This document shows, piece after piece, positions 45,426 to 53,190 of a DNA stretch of 64,000 bases. Within the stretch, counting starts at the first letter, position 1; each line of letters opens with the position of its first letter. The DNA is from Goleter apudmare HA4340-LM2 (GTDB taxonomy: Bacteria > Cyanobacteriota > Cyanobacteriia > Cyanobacteriales > Nostocaceae), in contig JAHHHF010000078.1 of the NCBI GenBank assembly GCA_019359495.1, positions 40,149 to 104,148 of the forward strand. Reading direction: 5' to 3'. The notes beneath the pieces are model-generated. The model was not told where the DNA came from, searched no databases, and saw nothing but the letters and a program-made list of their open reading frames with translations. The position numbers and the translations under genes are program-made.

Positions 45426-45782
45426 GATGGGAGAAGTCCGAATGACAATTCGATACAGCGATTGATAGGTAAGATTTCAGTTAGGTTTTATTTTTAACTG
45501 TTAACTTATGTAACTTAATTTAATGCTTTTGTTACAAATAGTCAAGAGGTATTGACAAGAAAGTTGATAGCCTGAGCGAAAGCTACACTGTGGTGAGAGC
45601 AAGGGCACGTCCATTGGTATCAACTTAAGCAATAATCCTTGTACTGGCGTGGCAAGCCTAAATTTGTGCGTTAACCAAAAATACATTGTACGGGCACGGC
45701 ACTAGTAAGATTATCGGTTTGTTGATACGAGAGCAACTGAACGAGATTGTCTTTTATGGGTGGTTCATTTGATTGCATTAAT

Positions 45783-45810
45783 AAACCGCAGAGGCGCAGA
45801 GGAAACAGAG
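45783..45810. repeat. AAACCGCAGAGG simple repeat
   Basis: AAACCGCAGAGGCGCAGAGG followed by AAACAGAG. It is the same motif as inside the 94-bp element at 16282-16375, here without the terminal inverted repeats. Confidence 0.7.
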
Positions 45811-45861
45811 AAAGAAGAAAAGATTTATTGCAACATTTTAGTTGTGTCAGTCCAGTACAAT

Positions 45862-45964
45862 CTCGTTTCCAGGTTCCACCTGGAAATGAATTCCAGGTGG
45901 CTCTGCCGCAAGTACCGGAGGCGGAGCCTCATAACAGCATTCCCAGTCAAAGGCTGGGAACGAG
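45862..45964. repeat. Palindrome mosaic bounded by CTCGTTTCCAG
   Basis: CTCGTTTCCAG (45862-45872) and CTGGGAACGAG (45954-45964) match with one mismatch and enclose smaller palindromes (TTCCACCTGGAA, GAGGCGGAGCCTC and others). This type of dispersed element is frequent in Nostoc spacers. It lies 190 bp upstream of the ParA-like fusion gene. Confidence 0.7.
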
Positions 45965-46081
45965 GTAGTTCGTCACAGTTGCTCATGCTTTCAGTTCTAA
46001 TACTTGAATAAAGTTATGTCTTTTTAAATTTCCATCCTAAGTTGATATAGTTATCGATTTAGTTCCTTAAAAATACTGAGG

Positions 46082-46144
46082 TAACTTATGTAACAAATTT
46101 GCTTGAATGAAAAAAGCAAACGGCTACGCCTATATTCCCGTTTG
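46082..46144. promoter_or_regulatory. Direct repeat and hairpin upstream of the nuclease-ParA gene
   Basis: TAACTTATGTAAC occurs at 45502-45514 and again at 46082-46094. A 7-bp hairpin CAAACGG (46117-46123)/CCGTTTG (46138-46144) ends 11 bp before the start codon. Together they resemble a control or centromere-like region, but assignment is inference. Confidence 0.45.
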
Positions 46145-46155
46145 ATAATTATGTA

Positions 46156-47514
46156 ATGCTGGTTAAAGATTGGAATCAAATTTTAGATAACATTCCACTA
46201 GATGAGAGTAATGAAGCACTCGTCAGCAAAAAATTTGTTGAACCTCTGATAGAAGCACTAGGCTTTAATCAACAAGAGCAGATTCCACAATTTAATACAG
46301 GAAATGGCACAGTAGATTTTGCTGTGTGGAAAAATAATAATGGTGATATATCCTCAAATTTTAAAACTAACCCTTATTTACTCATAGAAGTAAAAGCAAG
46401 GGCAACAGGTGCAGGATCAAAGATTAATTTGTCAGAAGGGACTCCACATTATATAAATACGAGAAAGCAAATAAACAAATATTTGCTTGATTCTCAATGC
46501 AGTACATCTGAATGGGGAATTATTACTAATTCCATTCATATTCAACTGTTTCGCAGGCATGGGAAAATTGTCTTGCCTGCTACATCTAGCCTTTTAATAA
46601 AAAAAGATAACATTAATAACATAGTTGCACATATAAAATATTTAATTGATCACCCCCCTAAAACATTAACAATTTGCGTCTATAACAATAAGGGAGGCGT
46701 TGGTAAAACTACAACAACTGCTAATCTAGCGGCTACTCTTACACAACAGGGAAAACGAGTTCTCGTAATAGACTTTGATCCGCAGCAAGGAGATTTAACT
46801 AAATCTCTTGGTCTACAAGTAGGAAAAACTAGCTTGTATGATTGCTTATCTGATCGAAATTTAAACATTCACGATACGATCCAACCTTTTTCAATTAAAT
46901 TTAAATCTGGTAAATCATTAACATTTGATGTTATTCCCGCAGATCCAAAACTAAAGAACTTTACACAAGAAGAATTGGCAGTAAGAATTGAAAAGGGATC
47001 TGCTAGGTTAAAAGATGCCTTAAAGGTTTTTGTATATGAATATGATTATATATTTATTGATTGTCCTACAAATTGGATGTTTTTTAGTCAAAGTAGTCTC
47101 TACGCCTGTGATGTGGTTCTTATACCCACAAAGCACAATAACTTAGCCTCTCTTGATAATGCAGCTACAGTTATTAAAGAGTTTATACCAAAAGTTAAGG
47201 CAGTTAGGCAAGATGGTGGACCAATTGCAATGCCGATATTTTTTAATGGAGAAAACAGTACTCCTTCGCAGATTAAAATAGCAAATCAAGAAATTAAATC
47301 TATTATCGAAAGAGAGATAAAAGCATCTAACTTTAATTTACTTCCTTACTTTTGGCCTAATTATACCAAAGATGACACTAACACCAGAGTATTCAGTTTG
47401 CCAAGCTATGCGATTGTAGCAGGTGCAGCATTTTCTCGCGCTCCAGCAGCTTTCAAAGATATTACTGCTGCAAAATATTACCTCAGCCTAGCTAAGGAGT
47501 ACTTTATTTTATGA
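46156..47514 (+). CDS. PD-(D/E)XK nuclease-like domain fused to a ParA ATPase
   Basis: A 452-residue protein. Residues 1-165 resemble the N-terminal nuclease domain of type I restriction enzyme R subunits (HSDR_N): FVEPLIEALGF, then D54 in TVDFAVW, and LIEVKA with E78-x-K80, a PD-(D/E)XK arrangement. Residues 170-430 are a ParA/Soj ATPase with deviant Walker A KGGVGKTTT (K179 and K184), VLVIDFDPQQGD (D206, D208) and Walker B YIFIDCPTNW (D302). ParA proteins drive plasmid or chromosome segregation with a ParB partner. The downstream ParB-like gene overlaps by 4 bp (ATGA). The gene is AT-rich, lacks HIP1 and has codon use unlike its neighbours, suggesting transfer. Confidence 0.85.
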   Translation: MLVKDWNQILDNIPLDESNEALVSKKFVEPLIEALGFNQQEQIPQFNTGNGTVDFAVWKNNNGDISSNFKTNPYLLIEVKARATGAGSKINLSEGTPHYINTRKQINKYLLDSQCSTSEWGIITNSIHIQLFRRHGKIVLPATSSLLIKKDNINNIVAHIKYLIDHPPKTLTICVYNNKGGVGKTTTTANLAATLTQQGKRVLVIDFDPQQGDLTKSLGLQVGKTSLYDCLSDRNLNIHDTIQPFSIKFKSGKSLTFDVIPADPKLKNFTQEELAVRIEKGSARLKDALKVFVYEYDYIFIDCPTNWMFFSQSSLYACDVVLIPTKHNNLASLDNAATVIKEFIPKVKAVRQDGGPIAMPIFFNGENSTPSQIKIANQEIKSIIEREIKASNFNLLPYFWPNYTKDDTNTRVFSLPSYAIVAGAAFSRAPAAFKDITAAKYYLSLAKEYFIL

Positions 47515-48311
47515 GTGATTTTGATAATATTGGCAAACTCAAGCATCTACCACTAGTTGATATTGAGCCTGGAGAGCAATTTTCGACATCAGAATTTATT
47601 GTTAAAGCAGCAACAGAGGCTGTATTACAAGCTGATGGGCGAAATTGGATTCCTATCATAGTTAAGGAAATTGGTGACTATAAATATCAAGCTGTGAGCA
47701 ATCACTTTGTATATGCAGTTGCTCAACAAGCTGAATTAGAACGGGTATGGTGTATAGTAATTCCTTCAGAACCTCAAAGTATCGAGCAGGCTAAAATCTT
47801 AGCTAGAGAAGTTACACCTAAAGTAAATTTAAACACAGCATCAAGGGATACAATTCTAGCTGCTCTTAGATATTTAGTAGCAGAACCAGGTAGTGCATTA
47901 AAAGGAATAGATCCTATTATTGCCACAAACCGAATTGCTGCATCTGATAGGCAAAATTGGTCTAACTTGAATCCTATAACTAATTTGAAATGTGGGATTA
48001 CTAGGGGAAAAAAATTAGATGAGCTTACCAAAGTATTCTATCTTGCATCTCCAGCACCGCTTTCACCACCACCAAAATCACCAGAAATTGTAAGCATTAA
48101 ATATGCATCAAGAGATGAGATTTTTAATCAGTTAATCTATTTATCAAAATCTAAAATAGATGGTTTTGAAAATATTGATGTCGAAATAGCATCTGACTTG
48201 ATATTCAGTGCGAGTAAAGGCAAATGGAAAAGCTTAAATCCTATTTCCAAGCTGGAATGTGGTATTGATAGTGCTAAAGTTAAAACTCTGAAGAAAGTGT
48301 TTAGTCTTTAA
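47511..48311 (+). CDS. ParB-like protein with duplicated C-terminal module
   Basis: A 266-residue protein. Residues 10-85 look like a ParB/Srx-type N-terminal fold (LPLVDIEPGEQF, WIPIIVKEIGDYKYQAVSNH, VYAVAQQAELERVWCIVIP). The C-terminal part has two copies of a ~74-residue module (105-178 and 193-266), separated by a Pro-rich linker. Each module starts with a K-V-N/S-...-ASRDxI block, and the modules share LNPI(T/S)(N/K)L(K/E)CGI and L(T/K)KVF(Y/S)L. The second copy is not in any family I recognise. The ATG overlaps the ParA-fusion stop codon. The partner role is inferred from this coupling. It ends 2 bp from the stop codon of the convergent rtcA. Confidence 0.75.
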   Translation: MSDFDNIGKLKHLPLVDIEPGEQFSTSEFIVKAATEAVLQADGRNWIPIIVKEIGDYKYQAVSNHFVYAVAQQAELERVWCIVIPSEPQSIEQAKILAREVTPKVNLNTASRDTILAALRYLVAEPGSALKGIDPIIATNRIAASDRQNWSNLNPITNLKCGITRGKKLDELTKVFYLASPAPLSPPPKSPEIVSIKYASRDEIFNQLIYLSKSKIDGFENIDVEIASDLIFSASKGKWKSLNPISKLECGIDSAKVKTLKKVFSL

Positions 48312-48313
48312 AC

Positions 48314-49363
48314 TTATTGAGTAATCAAAGGCTTCACCATCACTATTTTCTCTACTTCATCTACCGTCACCTTTGCCAGACCAAATAGTTCAATAATGGC
48401 TGCATTTGTTGTCAAGTGGGTGCTAATCTCCGCTACCCGATACTGACTTTTTTCTGAGGCTAACGCCGCAGGTAATAGTAACTGATCTGCTAAATGTTCA
48501 TCTACGGGTGCGCCAGTTTGGTGAAACTGTAATAATTGCCGACAAGCAATGTCCGCAACTTTTTCTGCGGGGATTCGCAACCGCCCAAACCCACCGAAAC
48601 CAGTTAAACTATGCTGATACTCAGCAGTTAAAAAAATCCCAGCCCCTGGTGCTACACCCTTTTCCCGCAATGGCTGGATGGCAGTTTTCAATCCTGCTTG
48701 ACGCAACAAATTATCGGCACGATTTGCCATGCGTTGGGGAATGTGGGCAGGTAGTTCTGTAACTACCGCTAATCCCTTTACCTGTCGTAAGTTGCCCCGT
48801 TCTAACAAATTAATACCGTTGAGTGTTTTACCACCACTCACCTGTATCTGCATCTCTCCCCCACCTTGGGGATACCATCCCCAGGCGCGTAACTTGGCTT
48901 TCGCTTCTATCCCCATTTGGTGCAGCATGGGTAAATAAACCTGCTCAATGTAGGTCATGGTGGGGCTATAGGGAACGTGAGTTCCGCCTCTTAAAATCAC
49001 CTGGGAGTCAGCACTAGCTAGGGATAGAGGTAAGAGGACAGTCTGCAAAACTAGAGTTATGGCACCGGCAGAACTGCCTTGCTGTGCTTCTGTGACATCA
49101 AAGGTGTAGTGTCCTGGCTGTACGGAACTATCAGGAATGAATTCCAGCATCATGGAACCCAAAGCATCACCCCGCAAATCGGCATGACAAATTTTCGCCG
49201 CCGCACGCACTGCTGTTAAGTGTTGTGCGGCTAGTCCTGGCTTTCTCCGTCCGGCGCGAATACCTGCGATGCGAATGGGTGTGCCAGTGATGGCGGCTAG
49301 ACTCAGGGAAGTGCGGAGGACTTGTCCGCCTCCTTCCCCGTAGGAACCGTCAATTTCAATCAT
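48314..49363 (-). CDS. rtcA: RNA 3'-terminal phosphate cyclase RtcA
   Basis: A 349-residue RtcA. It converts 3'-phosphate RNA ends to 2',3'-cyclic phosphate with ATP, through a covalent His-AMP intermediate. IDGSYGEGGGQVLRTSLSLAAITG begins the fold. RKPGLAAQHLTAVRAAA and GGTHVPYSP follow, then GWYPQGGGEMQIQV. The C-terminal PVDEHLADQLLLPAAL contains the adenylated histidine. There is no rtcB or rtcR next to it, so it is an orphan here. It converges on the ParB-like gene with a 2-bp gap. Confidence 0.93.
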   Translation of the reverse strand: MIEIDGSYGEGGGQVLRTSLSLAAITGTPIRIAGIRAGRRKPGLAAQHLTAVRAAAKICHADLRGDALGSMMLEFIPDSSVQPGHYTFDVTEAQQGSSAGAITLVLQTVLLPLSLASADSQVILRGGTHVPYSPTMTYIEQVYLPMLHQMGIEAKAKLRAWGWYPQGGGEMQIQVSGGKTLNGINLLERGNLRQVKGLAVVTELPAHIPQRMANRADNLLRQAGLKTAIQPLREKGVAPGAGIFLTAEYQHSLTGFGGFGRLRIPAEKVADIACRQLLQFHQTGAPVDEHLADQLLLPAALASEKSQYRVAEISTHLTTNAAIIELFGLAKVTVDEVEKIVMVKPLITQ

Positions 49364-49472
49364 GAGAGATACGGGATGTGGGATGTTGGATTTAGGATTG
49401 TCCCTAGTGTTGAGAAATTAAGTTATAGATGTACAAGGGTTTAAATCTATGTTCATCCGTAGTGTTCTCATT

Positions 49473-50840
49473 TTAATTGTGAGTTTTGAATTCTAGTACT
49501 TTACTTTTACCAGGATTCATCAATCCATAGGGGTCAACCATTTCCTTAAATTTTAACTGCTCTGGGTCAATAACTTTTCTACCACCGTCTTCAATAATGT
49601 AAGTATGGGGGTTAGCAATGATCACACCTTGGGCTTCGTGGTAGTGAATAATCTCATTGAGGCGTGCTTCTGTGGTGTAGCGTGCAAGTTGCAAAGCGCC
49701 TGCAATTACCGCACCCTGTACCCGGAAAAATTCTAAGTGCATCATCACTTCATCACCAAAGTAATGATAAAGACGTTCTACCAGTTGCAGGCTGGGATCA
49801 TGGGGGAAGATACTTTGCAAGTAGGTAATGGAAGTATCAACAGTGCGGGCGTGGAGGGTGGTGTGATTCCAGGTAAATTCTGCTAAAGGGGTGCCCTTGA
49901 CTGCTTCTTGGGCGGATTTTTGATAAGTAATTTGGCCGCCGTATTGTTTAACTAACCCTGGTAGGAATTCTAAGCTGGGTTCAGCAACCATTAAAAATGC
50001 TGGGTGCATCCCGCTAGGGATGTACTGCTGCAAGGCGTGGAAGTATTGGGGAATGGGGGATGCAAAGACACTAATTAACTTCTTAATCATGCCATCGGCG
50101 TTGCCCAATGCCTGACCAAATTTGGCGGCGGTGATGAAGTCGTCAAAGGTGACGATGACTTCTGCCCAAGGATAGGCCGGCGCTAGGGGAAGTTCAACTT
50201 CTGTGATGATGCCATTGATTCCCCAGGCATGGTTTACCTTTTGCACATCATCACCACGGAGTTCGATGATGCGGGGTTCCTCTTCTAAGGTGACGACTTT
50301 TAATGCTAAGAGATTACCGCGATCGCCTAACAATCCATATTGTATCGAGCCAATGCCTCCACTTCCACCAGCAATAAAGCCGGCAATTGTGGCAGTACGG
50401 TAGGTTGAGGGTGCCATCCGCATTTCCCAACCAATTTCTCTGGCTTGTTTATCCAACGCTGCCAATTTTACCCCAGCTTCTACCCGCCCTACCCCTGGTT
50501 TTACCCAGAGAATTTGGTGCATCTTGGTCATATCGAGAATGACACCACCATGCAGAGGTACGCATTGCCCATAGTTCCCTGTCCCTGCACCCCGGACAGT
50601 CACAGGTACTCGTAATTTAGCGCAAGTTGTGGCAACTTTTAACACTTCCTGTTCATTGGCAGGACGTACCACAATCTCCCCGACTTTTCCCGCTAATTTC
50701 GGCGTTAACACTGGGCTAAATGTGTGATAGTCCTGTGACAATTTTGCTACTTGGCTGGGTTCTGTAATCATCTCTATGCCTGGGAGAGAATTAATCAAGG
50801 CATCCCAGTCGAATGATTTAACAGATGGTTTTGTCGTCAT
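49473..50840 (-). CDS. FAD-linked oxidase, GlcD-like
   Basis: A 455-residue FAD_binding_4-type flavoprotein. The FAD-binding core holds VTVRGAGTGNYGQCVPLHGGVILDMTKM, a PCMH-type signature, and FIAGGSGGIGSIQYGLLGDRGNLL. The C-terminal FAD-oxidase region runs to about residue 450 and ends with MVDPYGLMNPGKSKVLEF, the usual C-terminal signature for D-lactate/glycolate dehydrogenase-like enzymes. The substrate is probably a 2-hydroxy acid, but not determined. No partner Fe-S subunit is adjacent. Monocistronic. Confidence 0.88.
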   Translation of the reverse strand: MTTKPSVKSFDWDALINSLPGIEMITEPSQVAKLSQDYHTFSPVLTPKLAGKVGEIVVRPANEQEVLKVATTCAKLRVPVTVRGAGTGNYGQCVPLHGGVILDMTKMHQILWVKPGVGRVEAGVKLAALDKQAREIGWEMRMAPSTYRTATIAGFIAGGSGGIGSIQYGLLGDRGNLLALKVVTLEEEPRIIELRGDDVQKVNHAWGINGIITEVELPLAPAYPWAEVIVTFDDFITAAKFGQALGNADGMIKKLISVFASPIPQYFHALQQYIPSGMHPAFLMVAEPSLEFLPGLVKQYGGQITYQKSAQEAVKGTPLAEFTWNHTTLHARTVDTSITYLQSIFPHDPSLQLVERLYHYFGDEVMMHLEFFRVQGAVIAGALQLARYTTEARLNEIIHYHEAQGVIIANPHTYIIEDGGRKVIDPEQLKFKEMVDPYGLMNPGKSKVLEFKTHN

Positions 50841-51013
50841 AGTTGCAAATAATAATGTATTAAACCTCTGACGCTAAATTTTATCTGAAGTCAGGATTTA
50901 ATATCAGTTTAGACCTTTGATAAAGGTTAAAAAATTAACTAGTTAACATAAAATTATCCCTCATCCCTTTGGGTTGAGGGTAACGCAATAACTGAATATG
51001 TATTGCCTTTTGC

Positions 51014-51700
51014 CTAGTGAGTAACTCCTGTGGTGCTTTTAATTACTTTGGCTGGTACTCCAACTGCTACAGAGTACGGAGGAATATTTTTTGTCACCAC
51101 AGAACCAGCCCCGATGACGCATCCTCGACCAATGGTGACTCCATCCAGAATTTTTACTCCTGTACCCAGCCAGCAATTATCTTCAATCTTAATTCCTTCG
51201 CGGCTCAGTCCATATTCTCTGTGGTTATTTGCATAAATACCTGTCTGAGAAGCAATCAGGCAACGGCGACCAATTCTAATATTACCGGGGCCTGCCATGC
51301 AAACATAGGGGCCCACAAAAGACTCATCACCAATTTCAATCAAGCAGTCGTCACCAGATGCGTTGATGTCAACACCTCGTTCTAAACAAACCTTGTTTCC
51401 CAAACGCAGGCGATTATTCGACGACCGAGAATCTAATGTATGAGTATTCAACCGCACATCTCGCAGAATCTTCACTTCATTACCGATTTCCATCACATTG
51501 GCGCCAAGGAATTCAACTCCTTCTTGAATGTAGAGTGCTTCTCCGACGCGAGCAAACATCGACCGATATATGAGTCGTCGCAATAATGTTCCCAGTGGAC
51601 GCGGTACACCGCCGAATAGAGTAGTGATGATTAGTTCTTTGGTTCGTTGTAAGACTAACGAATTATTTTCATGTGGTGCAGACGCTATTGCTATTTTCAT
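51014..51700 (-). CDS. Hexapeptide-repeat acyltransferase (left-handed beta-helix)
   Basis: A 228-residue protein with an N-terminal region of about 50 residues and then hexapeptide repeats from about residue 60 on (VEFLGANVMEIGNEVKILRDVRLN, LRLGNKVCLERGVDINAS, IEIGDESFVGPYVCMAG, IRIGRRCLIASQTGIYANNH, IEDNCWLGTGVKILDGVTIGRGCVIGAG). The probable catalytic His is in NNHREYG. It belongs to the maltose/galactoside O-acetyltransferase group, so it should modify a sugar. It is preceded by a long spacer with an IS remnant and could belong to the surface-polysaccharide group further downstream. Confidence 0.85.
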   Translation of the reverse strand: MKIAIASAPHENNSLVLQRTKELIITTLFGGVPRPLGTLLRRLIYRSMFARVGEALYIQEGVEFLGANVMEIGNEVKILRDVRLNTHTLDSRSSNNRLRLGNKVCLERGVDINASGDDCLIEIGDESFVGPYVCMAGPGNIRIGRRCLIASQTGIYANNHREYGLSREGIKIEDNCWLGTGVKILDGVTIGRGCVIGAGSVVTKNIPPYSVAVGVPAKVIKSTTGVTH

Positions 51701-52554
51701 GCCTGGCTATGGATATGTATTAAATGAGGTGTGTAAATCGTCAAGATAGAATAAAAAGAAGATGAGCAAAATACATTTCAGTCCGACCATATTTGTGGTT
51801 GCTGAAAGTATTAGGCCAATTACCTATTTTTTTCCTAAATTAGGTATTGAAAATCAAAACTTGATAGGTAAAAGTAGTTTGTAGTTAATGCTTGAGCATT
51901 GAAGAGTTAGGATGATTTCTGAAAAGTCTCTGGTGATACCCTAAGAAGCTATGTACTAAGTTTTACCTCTCTTTGTCAAAGAGGCGGAAACAGTAGTTTA
52001 CTTCACTTTTTTACAAACAAGTGTTAGGGTGGACTGACCAAGTTTTTGAGACTTTTCATAATATCCTCCAACTACAAACCCTATCTATCTGCTTTTGTAG
52101 AAGATTATGCTACCCGCAGAGGATAACTACAATAATTATATCAAAGTTATGTATATGGAGAATAATTCTTTAGGAGTATTTTCTGAGAAAAGCTGAGAGT
52201 AAATCCTCATGATATATCTAAGTTATATATCTCCATAAGCGATTGGCATGATCAATTCGCTGTTTGGCGTAGCCCTTCCAGTAGGGTATCGATACTGTAT
52301 TAATTTTTATGCCTAGTACCTACCTGGTGAGGAGATATCTGTTCGACAATACCTTGTTCAATCAATTCCTCAGCCAGTTCATAAACACTCCAATGACTAA
52401 TACCATTTCACTTTATGGATGATATATATACAAGCTCTTGTATGTGTATCAAGATTTTGGTGAATTGGTATAAGTTGACTGCCGCGCCCCTGCACCTTGT
52501 GATATGGTCTTGTACTCCATTTGAATGGGAAATTATATTTGTAATTTTCAGCCT
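51701..52554. other. Long intergenic region with an IS remnant
   Basis: 854 bp, AT-rich, without any intact gene. It includes the transposase remnant at 52300-52407 and a region of AT-rich direct repeats with no clear pattern. No terminator with a T-run was found. The promoter of the acyltransferase gene (minus) is at the left. Confidence 0.5.
52300..52407 (-). pseudogene. IS630-type transposase fragment (helix-turn-helix)
   Basis: The minus strand encodes a ~34-residue peptide beginning NGISHWSVYELAEELIEQG, followed by IVEQISPHQVG, with stop codons on both sides. It is the DNA-binding N-terminal pattern of IS630-type transposases. There is no start codon and no DDE catalytic part, so it is a remnant. 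Recognised by pattern only. Confidence 0.5.
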
Positions 52555-53190
52555 TTAGCAATTTTTAATGACTGCTAATAGTTCACTTGGTTTGTGAATT
52601 AGGAAATCTGGTTTTTGCTTGGTTAAGACTTCTGGTGAATTAAAACCCCAAGTTACGGCAATTACCTTAATATTTGCTTTCTTTGACGCTTCTATATCTC
52701 TCGTTTCATCGCCGACATAAATAACTTCTTGAGGTTTTAGTTGTTTTTGTCTTAATACGTTGTTAATTATTGTGGTCTTGCCAAAAATTGTGACTCCTGA
52801 ATAGATAAATTCAAATAAGCTATCTAAAGTATTATCTGTCAGAAATTGTGTGACATTCTCTTGAGAGTTAGAAGTAATAATCCCTAGCCTATAACCTTCA
52901 TTTTGCAATTCTATTAGTGCTTCTTGAATACCTAGAATAGGTTTGAACTCATGGACTTTATTTTTTAACTCAGACTTGACCTTTTTTACTAAGAAAGGAA
53001 TCTTGAACACCGAAATGCCAGAGTATTTGATAATTTCTCTAGATGTCAAATTTCTCAGAAGAGATAGCTCCTCTGGTGTAATTTGGATATAGCCGAACTC
53101 TACAGCTAAACGATTGGCAATACTTACAAGAGCATCTAATGTATCTGCAATTGTGCCATCAAAATCAAAAATAATTACTTTCTGGGTCAT
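52555..53190 (-). CDS. HAD superfamily hydrolase (phosphoglycolate phosphatase-like)
   Basis: A 211-residue HAD phosphatase with motif I IIFDFDGTIADTLD (catalytic Asp pair), motif II ITSNSQE, motif III/lysine in KPQEVIYVGDETRDIEA and motif IV (GDETRD). A helical cap sits between motifs I and II (class C1). The ATG at 53190 (MTQKVIIFDFDG) is used rather than upstream Mets that extend into queG. It overlaps the end of queG by 26 bp, so translation is likely coupled. The substrate is unknown, and phosphoglycolate is one possibility. Confidence 0.87.
   Translation of the reverse strand: MTQKVIIFDFDGTIADTLDALVSIANRLAVEFGYIQITPEELSLLRNLTSREIIKYSGISVFKIPFLVKKVKSELKNKVHEFKPILGIQEALIELQNEGYRLGIITSNSQENVTQFLTDNTLDSLFEFIYSGVTIFGKTTIINNVLRQKQLKPQEVIYVGDETRDIEASKKANIKVIAVTWGFNSPEVLTKQKPDFLIHKPSELLAVIKNC

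Noticed and set aside
45747..46011. Two overlapping short frames in the spacer
   Set aside because: They lie within the AAACCGCAGAGG repeat and the palindrome mosaic, so apparent coding is due to repeats.
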